Shown here: piece after piece, positions 9,083 to 18,150 of the stretch
Numbering within the stretch: the first letter of the stretch is position 1
How the letters are laid out: each line of letters begins with the position of its first letter
Assembly (NCBI GenBank): GCA_023392595.1
Contig: JAEVYU010000023.1
Location: forward strand, 53,248-117,247
Origin: Bacillota bacterium
GTDB lineage: Bacteria; Bacillota; UBA4882; UBA8346
DNA length: 64,000 bases
Direction: 5' to 3'
Notes under the pieces: model-generated
What the model saw: only the letters and a program-made list of their open reading frames with translations
What the model was told of the DNA's origin: nothing
Databases searched by the model: none
Made by a program: the position numbers and the translations under genes

Positions 9083-9726
9083 TGCAAAAAAAAACAGAGG
9101 AATGAAATCTTGCAGGGTGTTGCCATCAAGAACAGCATCAATACTATCATGCTGCCAAAAATAGTCAGTCCCATACTGACAAAATAAATATCCTGAGTCA
9201 AAAACTTCATTTTGCCAAGATAACGGTTGAGATTATCCATATTCAGGATATGTGCGGACACGAAAGAATGTCCGGGATCATCCCAACCGCTGATGATAAT
9301 TTTTAATTCATTATCACGCCGTATCGTGCTTTTATCGATCAAAAACCAATTCATTGAGTTCCGGATATTGCTGCGGTCAGCCTGCATATCTCCCACGGAA
9401 CCTAAAAAAGTATCATTGAAATATATACCGTAAGCCAGACAATTGAGCTGGCAAACCAACACCGTACAATTCCCGGTTCCCGCCCTTGCGAACTCTCTTT
9501 CGCCAATCCGGGCCTTGAAAGCAATGTTATCAGGCACGGCCCGTTTTAACATCCGGTCGTTTAAATAATCCTTTCGGCCGGAAAAACTTTCCGGCGTTAG
9601 CTTTAAAACGCTATTATCCTTACCAAAGCTTGCAACCGCGTGACACCAAGCCAAATTTGCAATTAAAACCGTCACGATGATCAAAATGTATAGTTTTAAA
9701 ATTTTGCGGGAACTCCGTTGCTCCAT
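9055..9726 (-). CDS. Extracytoplasmic sensor domain, 5' part of the 7TM-DISM/GGDEF gene
   Basis: Starts with a membrane anchor (residues about 10-30, LKLYILIIVTVLIANLAW). An extracellular beta-sandwich of the 7TMR-DISM type follows (about 40-180; IYFNDTFLGSVGD, NSMNWFLID, NELKIIISG), then the first membrane helix (about 190-210). The frame then reads off into LQCCFEPFSP and stops. This extracellular-plus-7TM order is usual for sensor cyclases, so the gene and its neighbour are one unit broken at the A9 tract. It could be a phase-variable gene, a pseudogene or an assembly error. The promoter carries the TGTTCAG operator. Confidence 0.75.
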   Translation of the reverse strand: MEQRSSRKILKLYILIIVTVLIANLAWCHAVASFGKDNSVLKLTPESFSGRKDYLNDRMLKRAVPDNIAFKARIGEREFARAGTGNCTVLVCQLNCLAYGIYFNDTFLGSVGDMQADRSNIRNSMNWFLIDKSTIRRDNELKIIISGWDDPGHSFVSAHILNMDNLNRYLGKMKFLTQDIYFVSMGLTIFGSMIVLMLFLMATPCKISFLCFFLQCCFEPFSP

Positions 9727-9780
9727 AAAATAACCCCATTATTTCTGGCAATATTTCAAGGGATGAGTATTTTATTTTAG

Positions 9781-9814
9781 ATTTTAGCAAAATACACTGA
9801 ACATTTTCTGTACA
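9781..9814 (-). promoter_or_regulatory. Operator-promoter of the sensor cyclase gene
   Basis: On the minus strand TGTACAG-AAAA-TGTTCAG (9814-9797) is followed after exactly 10 bp by TAAAAT (9786-9781). The 11-bp repeat spacing is typical of OmpR/SARP-type winged-helix regulators. The proximal repeat takes the place of the -35 element. Confidence 0.6.
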
Positions 9815-9836
9815 TATTTTTTAAGGTATGGGGTAA

Positions 9837-9870
9837 TGTTCAGAAAATGTCCAGCGTGTGTTGGTATAAT
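9837..9870 (+). promoter_or_regulatory. Operator-promoter of the chemoreceptor gene
   Basis: TGTTCAG-AAAA-TGTCCAG (9837-9854) is followed after 10 bp by an extended -10, TGG-TATAAT (TATAAT at 9865-9870). The layout is the same as at 9781-9814 and 16250-16283. The chemoreceptor ATG lies 43 bp downstream. Confidence 0.65.
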
Positions 9871-9912
9871 CAGCTAAATTAAAGAATCTTCAAGAACAAG
9901 GATGGTTATAAG

Positions 9913-11859
9913 ATGATGCTGAACCCCAAAAAACAAAACGGACGCCTGAATTCCCGAAGCATCCGGACTAAATTAATTTGGTTGATCATACTGCTGATCG
10001 TTCTATCAATCACCGCAACCAAAATATATGATTATAACGTCAGAGTGCCCGAAATCGAAAAAACAGTCAGGGAAGAAAGATTCAATGTGGCGGTATTGAC
10101 AGCGTCCCGGTTGGAGACAGAGATTTTTGAGACTATATCCGTGCTGGAGACGTCGGCACGTAATACCGTCTTTGCATCGAATGATCAGGTCGCAACGGTG
10201 AAGGCATTGCTGGCGATTAAAGAGCAAAACCGCATTTTTTCAACTGTTTTCCTTTGCGACGCTTCACTCAGCAGGATTAATGAAAAAGGCGAAACTACCT
10301 CCCTGGCCAACAGGGAATATATGCAGGAAGCCCAAAAAATGAAGAAAACCGTTGTCTCCCGTGAAATCCTGATTTCCAAAGCAAACAAAAAGCCCTCGAT
10401 CATGATTGCCACTCCCGTCAAAGTACCAGGAGCCCCAGAAAGATATCTGGGCATCTCCATTAATATTGATAATCTCCAAGCGATTGTTGATCAGACTAAA
10501 AAGAACGACCGGGATTATTCTTTTGCCTTTGACGGTAAAAACGGCCTGATCTTTGCCCATCCGTCCAAGGAAAACATCGGATCTCTGAAATTGATCCACC
10601 CGGATGAAAAGGATCAAGCCAAAATCGCACCTGAACTTCAAAGTATGGCCAAAGAGGCGGTTGCGGGCCATTCCGGCACTCAGATTTATGATTTTAACGG
10701 TTCAAGGGTTATTGCCGCCTATACTCATATTCCTGGAACTTCATTCGGGGTGGCAACCCACATGGATTATTATGACGCCATGAGGCCCGTCCGCCAGGAA
10801 CGGAATTCAGCGCTAATCATCATCTTGGTCGCTTCAATCATCAGCGCCATTATTACCTTGACCTTTGCCAGGCTTATCATCGACAAACCATTGAATTCCA
10901 TTGCTTCCCGCATCGCAGAAGGCACGGGACAAGTGGTCGCGGCCTCCAACCAATTAGCCGCCTCAGCGCAGCAATTATCACAAGACAGTGCGGAGCAGGC
11001 CGCAGCCATCGAAGAAATTTCATCAACCATTCAAGAGACTGCCTCGATGGCGTCCCAAAACACTTCCAATACGGAACAAGCAGCACAATTATCCGAGCAG
11101 GCTAAAAAATCGGCGGATCAAGGCGGTTTTGAAATGCGGGAAATGATGCAGTCTATTCAGGAGATCAAGAGTTCTAGCGATCAAATCGTGAAAATCATTA
11201 AAGTGATTGACGATATTGCTTTTCAGACCAATATTTTGGCCCTCAACGCCGCCATCGAAGCGGCCAGGGCCGGAGAAGCCGGAATGGGTTTTGCTGTGGT
11301 GGCCGAAGAAGTAAGAAATTTGGCCGACAGGAGCGCCCAGGCGGCGAGGGACACTACCGCGATGATCGAGTCCAATATTGAATTGTCCAGTAAAGGAGTG
11401 GCGATAGCGGAAAAGGTCCGGACGGTTCTCGATGAAATCACTGTTCAATCCAATAAAGTCAGCCAATTGATGAATGAAGTCGCCGCAGCCAGCCGGGAAC
11501 AGGTCCAAGGAATCGATCAGGTCAATAAGGCCATGACCCAAGTAGAAACCGTAACCCAGCAAAACGCCGCTGGTGCGGAAGAAAGCGCATCGGCGGCAGC
11601 GGAGCTGAATGCGCAGGCCGGAAGTATGCGCCAAATCGTCCTGGAATTTTCGGAGCTGGTAAACGGCACGACGGCATCCCTGGAAGCGGAATTGAAACGC
11701 GCCGAAGCTCAGGGCAACCTTACACCTTATATTCAGACGGCTAGGTCCCTAAAAACAGTTCCGCAAAATCAGTCCCGGGTGGAACCGGCAACCAGAAAAA
11801 CCCAAGTGATTTCTCCGGAAGAGGTCATCCCGCTGGATCAAGATCCGCAGCAGTTTTAG
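9913..11859 (+). CDS. Methyl-accepting chemotaxis protein with a dCache-type sensor
   Basis: Transmembrane chemoreceptor, 648 aa. It has an N-terminal helix (about 22-40), a ~250-residue extracellular dCache-like domain, a second helix (about 298-320, SALIIILVASIISAIITLTF), a short weak HAMP-like linker and the cytoplasmic signalling coiled coil. The CheA/CheW-binding tip is ALNAAIEAARAGEAGMGFAV (about 444-463). The last ~60 residues are a variable tail without a CheR-docking pentapeptide. An AAGGATGG-type ribosome site precedes the ATG. It is divergent from the sensor cyclase and shares an operator-rich region with it. Ligand unknown. Confidence 0.93.
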   Translation: MMLNPKKQNGRLNSRSIRTKLIWLIILLIVLSITATKIYDYNVRVPEIEKTVREERFNVAVLTASRLETEIFETISVLETSARNTVFASNDQVATVKALLAIKEQNRIFSTVFLCDASLSRINEKGETTSLANREYMQEAQKMKKTVVSREILISKANKKPSIMIATPVKVPGAPERYLGISINIDNLQAIVDQTKKNDRDYSFAFDGKNGLIFAHPSKENIGSLKLIHPDEKDQAKIAPELQSMAKEAVAGHSGTQIYDFNGSRVIAAYTHIPGTSFGVATHMDYYDAMRPVRQERNSALIIILVASIISAIITLTFARLIIDKPLNSIASRIAEGTGQVVAASNQLAASAQQLSQDSAEQAAAIEEISSTIQETASMASQNTSNTEQAAQLSEQAKKSADQGGFEMREMMQSIQEIKSSSDQIVKIIKVIDDIAFQTNILALNAAIEAARAGEAGMGFAVVAEEVRNLADRSAQAARDTTAMIESNIELSSKGVAIAEKVRTVLDEITVQSNKVSQLMNEVAAASREQVQGIDQVNKAMTQVETVTQQNAAGAEESASAAAELNAQAGSMRQIVLEFSELVNGTTASLEAELKRAEAQGNLTPYIQTARSLKTVPQNQSRVEPATRKTQVISPEEVIPLDQDPQQF

Positions 11860-11896
11860 TTTTACAATGCGTTCCCGTCACCAGGAGCTCCGTTTT

Positions 11897-13027
11897 TCAG
11901 CCGCACAACATACGGCTGTACAAAGCCTGTACGGTGTCGTTGGGCTCAATCCCCAGCTCGGTCCGGAATGATTCCTGCATGGCTTGATAATGAGCGACAA
12001 ACGCCGCCCGATCCCTCTTAACAAAATATATTTTTAAGAGCATTTCATGGGCGGACTCGTCAAAGGGGAATTTCTTCAATATCCTTTGGAGTACCCTTTC
12101 AGTTGCGGCGTAATCGTTTCTCAGCATGTGCCGCTTTACAAGAAAAGCCGCTAAATCATGGTATTTACGCGCATATTCTTCCCGTTTGGATAAGGACCAG
12201 ATATAGTCGTTTTCTTCTAAATAATCATTCTTATAGAGCAAAAATGCTTTTTCATACTTTTCGAGCGTCCCTTCCTCCACGCTGTAACCGGAATCGGCTA
12301 TCGAATCAAACGCAGCGGTGTCGACATATATTTGGGGTAGGCTCATCCAATAGCAGCCGTTGCTGAATTGAATATTAAATTGAATATTGGCGGAGGCTAA
12401 AACTTTTTTCATCTTATAGATGGTGGTATGCAAATGAATATCGACCTTGTCAGCATTGTACTCCGGCCAGAGCGCTTCGCAGATTTTCCATTTCGGGATT
12501 TCTTGTTCCAGATGTTGCAGCAGGTAGGCAAAAAGCTCTTCCGTCTTTGCGGTGCGCCATTTAACAGGCTGCTCGCTGCCGACCCCATATACCGATAATT
12601 TGCCGAAGCAATAAATGCGGCCACTAGTCAAAGGCTGTTGATGGGCAGCGGTTGAACCCCTTTTTCTCTTCAACAGCCGGGCTACAGTCCGTTCCACATC
12701 TTCCGCCGATAGGGGCTTTAATAGATAGTCCAAAGCGTTGACCCGAAAAGCCTCCAGCGCATACTGATCATAGGCGGTGACAAATACGATTTCCATATCA
12801 CCGTTGAGGGCCACTATTTTTTCCGCCAGCTCCAGACCGTTGGTTTTCGGCATTTCAATATCCAGGAAGGCGATATCCGGCTCTGAAAACTTGAGGCCGG
12901 CTAAAGCATCCGCCGCGCTGAGAAAGCTGGCCGTCACCTTGACTTGCCCGGTTCTTTCCAACAGGAGCCGCAGGATATGGATGGCCGGTTCTTCATTATC
13001 GACAATGATCGCTTTTAACATCAACAT
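11897..13027 (-). CDS. SARP-type response regulator (receiver, winged helix, BTAD)
   Basis: Transcription factor of about 376 aa with a receiver domain (IVDNEEPA..., phosphoacceptor in FLDIEMPK, conserved K in LLKPLS), an OmpR/SARP-type winged helix (about 155-250; KWRTAKTEELFAYLL) and a C-terminal BTAD helical-repeat domain (YEKAFLLYKNDYLEENDYIW...). It lies 61 bp downstream of the hybrid kinase and is probably co-transcribed and phosphorylated by it. The ATG at 13027 is chosen because GGGGAGGG lies 5 nt upstream; a TTG at 13042 overlaps that site. It probably binds the TGTTCAG direct repeats in this block (inference). Confidence 0.9.
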   Translation of the reverse strand: MLMLKAIIVDNEEPAIHILRLLLERTGQVKVTASFLSAADALAGLKFSEPDIAFLDIEMPKTNGLELAEKIVALNGDMEIVFVTAYDQYALEAFRVNALDYLLKPLSAEDVERTVARLLKRKRGSTAAHQQPLTSGRIYCFGKLSVYGVGSEQPVKWRTAKTEELFAYLLQHLEQEIPKWKICEALWPEYNADKVDIHLHTTIYKMKKVLASANIQFNIQFSNGCYWMSLPQIYVDTAAFDSIADSGYSVEEGTLEKYEKAFLLYKNDYLEENDYIWSLSKREEYARKYHDLAAFLVKRHMLRNDYAATERVLQRILKKFPFDESAHEMLLKIYFVKRDRAAFVAHYQAMQESFRTELGIEPNDTVQALYSRMLCG

Positions 13028-13088
13028 ACGCTCCCTCCCCAATCCATACGTCCATTATAACCCGCCAACTGTTGATAATCAAAGCAGA

Positions 13089-16000
13089 TTAAAAAAGTTT
13101 TGCCGGTATGCAGAACGATACCGTTGTCCCGCATCCTTCGACGCTTGAAATATCAAGGGCTGCGCCATAAAAATTTAATATCCGGCGCCCGATGTTGGTC
13201 AAACCCACCCCCTGGCTTTCAAGTTTCGCATGGGTTAAGCCATCCAGGATATGGGCGGGAATACCGACGCCATTGTCGCTGACCTGAACGGTAACCCCTT
13301 CTTTACAAAAAGTCACTTCCAAAGTGACTTTTCCGCCCCGGTTTCTTTGCATCAGCCCGTGCCTGATGGAATTTTCGACAATCGGCTGGATGGTGAGGGG
13401 TAGAATGCCGTATGGTAAGACTGCGGGATCAATATGGTACTCCACTGTCAGCCTCTCGCCGAATCTGGCTTTCTCGATTGCGACATAAGCCTTAATCAGT
13501 CTGAGTTCCTGCTCAATGGGAATCAACGCAGCGGTGCTGGAGAAATCGAAGCTATTTCTCAAAAACACCCCCAATTCCGTAAGCAGCTCCCCGGCTTTGA
13601 CGGGGTTGGTATAACAAAACGAGTTAATGGTATTTAAGGCATTGTACAAAAAATGGGGCCTGATTTGCGCCTGCAAAAATGCGGTTTCCTTCTCCAGCAG
13701 CAAATCCTTTGACTTTTTTAACTGCACCAGCGTTTTCACCCTGCATTTGAGTTCGTTTACCTCAAAGGGTTTGGCGACAAAATCGTTAGCCCCCGCCGCA
13801 AAACCGGCCTCCAAATCTTCGGGAAGAGCCTTGGCGGTAAGCAGCAGCACCGGAAGCTCAAGCGGAGAATATGTTTCCCTGATTTTTCGGCATGCTTCGT
13901 AGCCTGACATCCCCGGCATTATGATATCCATGATGCAAAGATCATACTTTAACGCTCCCCGTAGAAGCCCCAAAGCGGACTCCGCATCGCCGGCCAGCGT
14001 CACATTGTATTGGCAGATAGTCAAGATATTCAGCAACGCTTTTAGATTGGAATATTCATCATCAACCGCCAGTATTGTGAATTGGCCGCCCACATCGTTT
14101 GTATACGGCAGGTTGAGCTCTGTTAAAGAAACATTTTGCGGCTCATACCCATCAAATTGGGTTGGTGCCATTGCCCTGTTCTTTTTTCTATCTCCCAGCG
14201 GCAGGGAAAAAGTAAAGCAAGAACCCTTTCCAGGTTCCGATTCGGCACAGATCTGTCCCTGTTGAACCTCAACCAGCTGCCTAGTGATTGACAAGCCCAA
14301 ACCGACACCCATCGCTTCAGCGGATAACGGCTCCAGCTGTTCATAAGTGATAAAAATATCTTTTAACTTGCTGGCGGGGATTCCGATGCCGGTATCCCTG
14401 ACTTCAATGTAGCCGAAATCCTCCCTGCAGTAGCCCGTAATGGTTATCATTCCTTGCGGGGTGAACTTTACGGCATTATCCAATAAATTGGTGATGATTT
14501 GCTTGAGCCGGTTTTCATCCGCCAATACGATACAAGATCCCGGCGTTATTTTATTCTCAATCCGAAGCGGTTTGCCCTTGATCAGGTATTTGAAGATATC
14601 GGCGGTTGAATCCACTACCGGATAAACATCAATACTATTTATTTTCAATGAGATATCCATGGTTTTCAACTTGGAGTAATCTAAAATGTCATAGACCAAG
14701 GTGGAAAGCCGTTTACCCAGGCTGGTAATCAAGCGGATATCTTCCATCTGCCTGGCGTTCAGACTGCCGCCGGCCCCGTCCAAAAGCGACTGGGAAATGT
14801 TTGTAATACCGTTTAAGGGCGTTTTGAGTTCATGAGAGGTCTTGGCCAGGAAATCATCTTTCAGTTTGTCGATAGCGGACAGTCTGGTGCTAAGCTTTTC
14901 AATGGTTTGATAGGAATTTTCATATTTCTCCGACATATAAAGAGCCAACGCTAATATAAAAATCGGCTGAAAAACCGGGATAAAAAGATTGGACTCCATC
15001 AGCAGTACGATATTGCAAAGGCTGATGATTAAGAGCGCGGCCGAACTGATAATCGCGGTATAAAGATAATACCTGCCTTCAATGTTGGTATGAATATATC
15101 GGAAAATAATTTGCACCACTAGGGAAATGACATAAATATTGCCCGGAATATAAGCTAAATATGCGTAATCCCCTAAATAAAGCCGGGTAAAACAAGTCAA
15201 CAAGATTAAGCCTGCAGCAATTCCGTCAATGATCAGATTGGCCCTTCGGGAGTAAGACGCCTTAAAAGCATGGTATACATACTTGATTAAAGAATATTGG
15301 CTCATGACCAGTGAACACACCAGAATTTTGATGGAAGCATGGTATGTCAAGCCCGGAAAGGCATAGTTTAAGATAGCTTCCGAGCAGGTGCTGTCATAAA
15401 TGGCGGAAAATAAACAATAGGCGGCGAAAAACAGTACCTCACGATTGTTTTTCCGCTGCAGGCTCAGACCAAAAAAGTACAGCGAAATAAAAAACATACC
15501 GGCGATTAATGCCGTGTCGATAAAGAAATTATACATCCGCAATCCGTTAATCATTTGCTGTGTACCGAAATGGATTTCATAATAAATTCCGCTGTTGGCG
15601 TAAATGTGATTGGCTACTTGAATGAGTATTTCGACTTGATTTTTTTTGGTATTAAAATAGGCGGCGTCTCCGTGATATTTATGTTCGGTGGTTTCAGGCG
15701 AGTTTCCGGGATTGCCGCAGGCCAGGATTTGCCGGTCATTGAAAAAAATTTTTGCCGCTGCGGATATGCAGGTTATTTTGATGCCATAACCGCCGCCTTT
15801 GGCGGGAAGCAATATTTTCAGACGATAAGTGGCAGCGCCGTGCGGGGGTAACTTTTTGCCGTTGATTTCATAAGTGCTCCATTTAGCGGGGACTTTTTGC
15901 ATGGTGCCCCCCGTGGGCCGCCGGTTTTTAAAATCAGCGGGCACAAGAAGTTTTCCGAAATAAAACTCCCATTCCCCGTTCAATTTAACAGTTCCGTCTT

Positions 16001-16145
16001 TTTCCGCCCGCCAATTCCGCAGATCCAGAATTCCTTTGACAGCCACGGGCGATTTGGATGACGCCCGGCGGATCAGCGGAACTATGATGCTTACCACCAT
16101 TATGGCTAGCATTCCATAAAAGAAGAATTTCTGGACTTTCGGCAA
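13089..16145 (-). CDS. 7TM-DISM hybrid sensor kinase with two kinase modules
   Basis: A 1018-aa membrane sensor with these parts in order. An N-terminal anchor is followed by an extracellular beta-sandwich (about 35-195) and seven membrane helices (about 205-405). Then come HisKA with H438 in KTSHELKTPLNG, a HATPase (DTGIGIP, GVGLGLSI) and a receiver with D740 in IMDIIMPG. The C-terminus is a second, LytS-type kinase, with H831 in QIRPHFLYNALNTI and its own ATPase (DNGVGIP). The start is TTG at 16145 with GGAGGAG 7 nt upstream. It is the first gene of a two-gene unit with the SARP regulator. Two kinase cores in one chain suggest an internal relay (H438 to D740) controlling the terminal kinase. 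Confidence 0.93.
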   Translation of the reverse strand: MPKVQKFFFYGMLAIMVVSIIVPLIRRASSKSPVAVKGILDLRNWRAEKDGTVKLNGEWEFYFGKLLVPADFKNRRPTGGTMQKVPAKWSTYEINGKKLPPHGAATYRLKILLPAKGGGYGIKITCISAAAKIFFNDRQILACGNPGNSPETTEHKYHGDAAYFNTKKNQVEILIQVANHIYANSGIYYEIHFGTQQMINGLRMYNFFIDTALIAGMFFISLYFFGLSLQRKNNREVLFFAAYCLFSAIYDSTCSEAILNYAFPGLTYHASIKILVCSLVMSQYSLIKYVYHAFKASYSRRANLIIDGIAAGLILLTCFTRLYLGDYAYLAYIPGNIYVISLVVQIIFRYIHTNIEGRYYLYTAIISSAALLIISLCNIVLLMESNLFIPVFQPIFILALALYMSEKYENSYQTIEKLSTRLSAIDKLKDDFLAKTSHELKTPLNGITNISQSLLDGAGGSLNARQMEDIRLITSLGKRLSTLVYDILDYSKLKTMDISLKINSIDVYPVVDSTADIFKYLIKGKPLRIENKITPGSCIVLADENRLKQIITNLLDNAVKFTPQGMITITGYCREDFGYIEVRDTGIGIPASKLKDIFITYEQLEPLSAEAMGVGLGLSITRQLVEVQQGQICAESEPGKGSCFTFSLPLGDRKKNRAMAPTQFDGYEPQNVSLTELNLPYTNDVGGQFTILAVDDEYSNLKALLNILTICQYNVTLAGDAESALGLLRGALKYDLCIMDIIMPGMSGYEACRKIRETYSPLELPVLLLTAKALPEDLEAGFAAGANDFVAKPFEVNELKCRVKTLVQLKKSKDLLLEKETAFLQAQIRPHFLYNALNTINSFCYTNPVKAGELLTELGVFLRNSFDFSSTAALIPIEQELRLIKAYVAIEKARFGERLTVEYHIDPAVLPYGILPLTIQPIVENSIRHGLMQRNRGGKVTLEVTFCKEGVTVQVSDNGVGIPAHILDGLTHAKLESQGVGLTNIGRRILNFYGAALDISSVEGCGTTVSFCIPAKLF

Positions 16146-16249
16146 TGAGAATCTCCTCCAATACCCCGTTTCCCTAGCCTATTCTACTATAATTCGTCGG
16201 ATTTTGACAGGCTTGCACCAACATCCGGCTAATATTTTATAATTACTAA

Positions 16250-16283
16250 TGTTCAGAAAATGTTCAGAACCAAATGATACAAT
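16250..16283 (+). promoter_or_regulatory. Operator-promoter of the V4R gene
   Basis: A perfect direct repeat TGTTCAG-AAAA-TGTTCAG (16250-16267) is followed after exactly 10 bp by TACAAT (16278-16283). The geometry matches the two sites at 9.8 kb. The V4R ATG is 76 bp downstream, and the hybrid kinase diverges on the other side. Confidence 0.65.
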
Positions 16284-16358
16284 AAATGGAAATTACAAAT
16301 TTTACCTAAATAAGTGGACCGTTTTGATATTGATAATAAAGGATTGTAAAAGAGAACA

Positions 16359-16904
16359 ATGAGCGAATCATTAAAGAACTTTACATGGGCGGATAACGGT
16401 GATATTGCAAAAGGCCGTTCTACCCTGGGTATGGAAATGAATGTGGTTGTCTATCGGATGTTTCAGTACTCCCTGCGCAAAGTGCTTGAAAATAATTATG
16501 GCAGCGAGGCAGTGAGGCGCCATTTGGTGGAAGCCGGCCGGCTATCCGGCCTGGAATTCTGCCAGCACGTGCTGGATAGGCATCTGCCGCCGGACAGCTT
16601 TTTTGACTTGCTGATGCAAAAGATGAAGGAATTGGGGATCGGAATATTACAGGTAGAATATGCCGATTTTAAAAATATGATATTTGTCCTGACCATTTCA
16701 GAAGACCTTGACTGCTCGGGTTTTCCGGTCACCGGCGCCACGGTATGCCATTATGAAGAAGGTCTTGTAATGGGAATCCTGGAGATGTATACCGGCAGGC
16801 AATTGCTGGTCAGAGAAGTCGATTGTTGGTCAACTGGCGCCGGCTCGTGCCGGTTTAATGTGGTTGCCTTGAAGAGTGAAATATTCCAAGATTCTTCTTT
16901 ATAG
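16359..16904 (+). CDS. V4R (4-vinyl reductase) domain protein
   Basis: Soluble 181-aa protein made almost entirely of a V4R domain, a small-molecule-binding fold related to BchJ. Diagnostic features are EAGRLSGLEFCQHVL, the strand CHYEEGLVMGILEMYTGRQL and the end VDCWSTGAGSCRFNVV, with its paired cysteines (W-x-T-G-x-x-x-C). V4R domains bind hydrophobic ligands or act as sensory modules. Here it follows an operator shared with a chemoreceptor and a cyclase and diverges from the hybrid kinase, so it may deliver or sense the same signal (inference). Confidence 0.8.
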   Translation: MSESLKNFTWADNGDIAKGRSTLGMEMNVVVYRMFQYSLRKVLENNYGSEAVRRHLVEAGRLSGLEFCQHVLDRHLPPDSFFDLLMQKMKELGIGILQVEYADFKNMIFVLTISEDLDCSGFPVTGATVCHYEEGLVMGILEMYTGRQLLVREVDCWSTGAGSCRFNVVALKSEIFQDSSL

Positions 16905-16923
16905 TCAACCGTTTCAACAGAAA

Positions 16924-17040
16924 TCAGTTAGAATTGATAACCTTCCGCACAACTTGATTCAACTCATCAATTTTGTATGGTTTACTGACCACACCCGCAA
17001 AACCAAACCGCTCATAATCCGCCATAACAGGATCAGTCGC
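16924..17040 (-). pseudogene. C-terminal fragment of a receiver domain from a hybrid kinase
   Basis: The minus strand reads DPVMADYERFGFAGVVSKPY, then KIDELNQVVRKVINSN and a stop. This is the last third of a response-regulator domain, including the conserved K-P. Upstream codons become unrelated within 20 nt. A close relative of the same fragment is at 48840-48975. The rest of the 16905-17334 gap shows no supportable gene. Confidence 0.7.
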
Positions 17041-17334
17041 AACAATTTTGGGTGGACCAAATTGGAATTAGTTCCATTCTTCTCTTTCCAAAAATTTGTC
17101 GCCTTATCAAAATAAAATGCCGTTCTGAAGTAAACCAGAGTAAATCGCAGGCAACGATAGATTAAACTTTGCTCATTGTTAAGTTTGGTTAAATAATTTT
17201 CCAGCATAATCTGCCGATCTATACTCCTACCTAAGACATTTTTGCGATATATCAACATCCATGAATTGAATTTATAGGGTTGGTTACTTTAAGAACATGG
17301 AAAATCGTTTAATTATGGGAACGCGGAATTACTG

Positions 17335-17760
17335 ATGGATACTACTTTAGCGGGCATATTGTCTGGTATGGCAGGCTCAACATGTTGTTTGATACTCGGA
17401 CTGATTTTCCGATGGATGGGCTTGACAGATCGAACATTTGACAATTTAGCTCAAGTATTTATTCTAACGAAAGAGAACACAGGCGCTTTGGCCTTTTTTA
17501 TGGGGTCGGTTGTTCACTTAGGAATTGGTGGCGCATTAGGGGTCATATTTACCTACTTTATCCGTGCAACTGCTCGAGAATATATAATCACAAAGGGAGT
17601 CTTCTTTGGAGCAATGGTTTTTATATCGTTCGTAGGTTTAGGCAACTATTATCGAATGGCTTTATTTACCAACATGCCGCCTTTAGCCTCATTTTTGCTT
17701 TGGATTGCCTCCATGATATACGGGCTAGCTATGTCATTCACTTTAAGCAAGCTCCAATGA
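17335..17760 (+). CDS. Small integral membrane protein of unknown function
   Basis: A 141-aa protein with four predicted membrane helices (about 5-25, 50-75, 85-105 and 112-138) and short loops. The helices are rich in small residues (GIGGALGVIF). I do not recognise a named family. It resembles small conserved Bacillota membrane proteins. A broken partial copy lies at 6141-6235, so the locus has been duplicated or rearranged at least once. No clear ribosome site precedes the ATG, so the exact start is uncertain. Confidence 0.65.
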   Translation: MDTTLAGILSGMAGSTCCLILGLIFRWMGLTDRTFDNLAQVFILTKENTGALAFFMGSVVHLGIGGALGVIFTYFIRATAREYIITKGVFFGAMVFISFVGLGNYYRMALFTNMPPLASFLLWIASMIYGLAMSFTLSKLQ

Positions 17761-18060
17761 TTATCGTCCAATCGCCGTTCCAGTGGATTACCCGCTATTT
17801 AGGTATAATAGAGAAATTTACCTTCAAATTAATTTTTATCATCTGATGATCCAATTGAATCTTTCCGGGAGTTTCAGGAAGTTAATCCAACGGCATTTGA
17901 TTGCGATCAAGCGCTTTATTCAAAACCGCAACCGGTTCTTATTGCATAAGTTGGTTACAACTCCGCCGGAAACAAAACTTTAGCGATCCAAAGTACCGTC
18001 AAATCAACATTTTCTACTGTTCAAGGCCACAGGATTAATACTGACATCTTAATAATATGG
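17761..18060. other. Gene-poor stretch with possible coding debris
   Basis: One plus-strand frame reads EFQEVNPTAFDCDQALYSKP and another reads LAIQSTVKSTFSTVQGHRIN, each quickly interrupted. There is no start, ribosome site or recognisable domain. I see no intact gene. Confidence 0.3.
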
Positions 18061-18066
18061 AACGTT

Positions 18067-18150
18067 AAAAAAATTGACGGCCAAATGGTCCGTCGTCAGT
18101 TCAATGTTTTAATGGTTGGGGCGACAGGATTTGAACCTGTGGCCGTACAA
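18067..18150 (-). pseudogene. 3' fragment of a tRNA gene with its terminator
   Basis: The minus strand of 18113-18150 carries a T-arm (ACAGG-TTCAAAT-CCTGT), the acceptor 3' strand GCCCCA and an encoded CCA. No anticodon or D arm follows. Just downstream, a hairpin (18076-18080 with 18090-18094) plus T7 forms a terminator. The 21 nt GGGGCGACAGGATTTGAACC-T are identical to the intact tRNA-Pro at 28471. It could be an att-site remnant of an integrated element or a decayed tRNA. The following 18151-18535 stretch shows no gene. Confidence 0.65.

Noticed and set aside
16959..17258. 99-codon minus-strand open frame
   Set aside because: It overlaps the receiver-domain fragment in another frame, which has clear homology.
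17783..17983. 66-codon open frame
   Set aside because: No ribosome site; alternative frames show short broken coding runs, so the region looks like debris.
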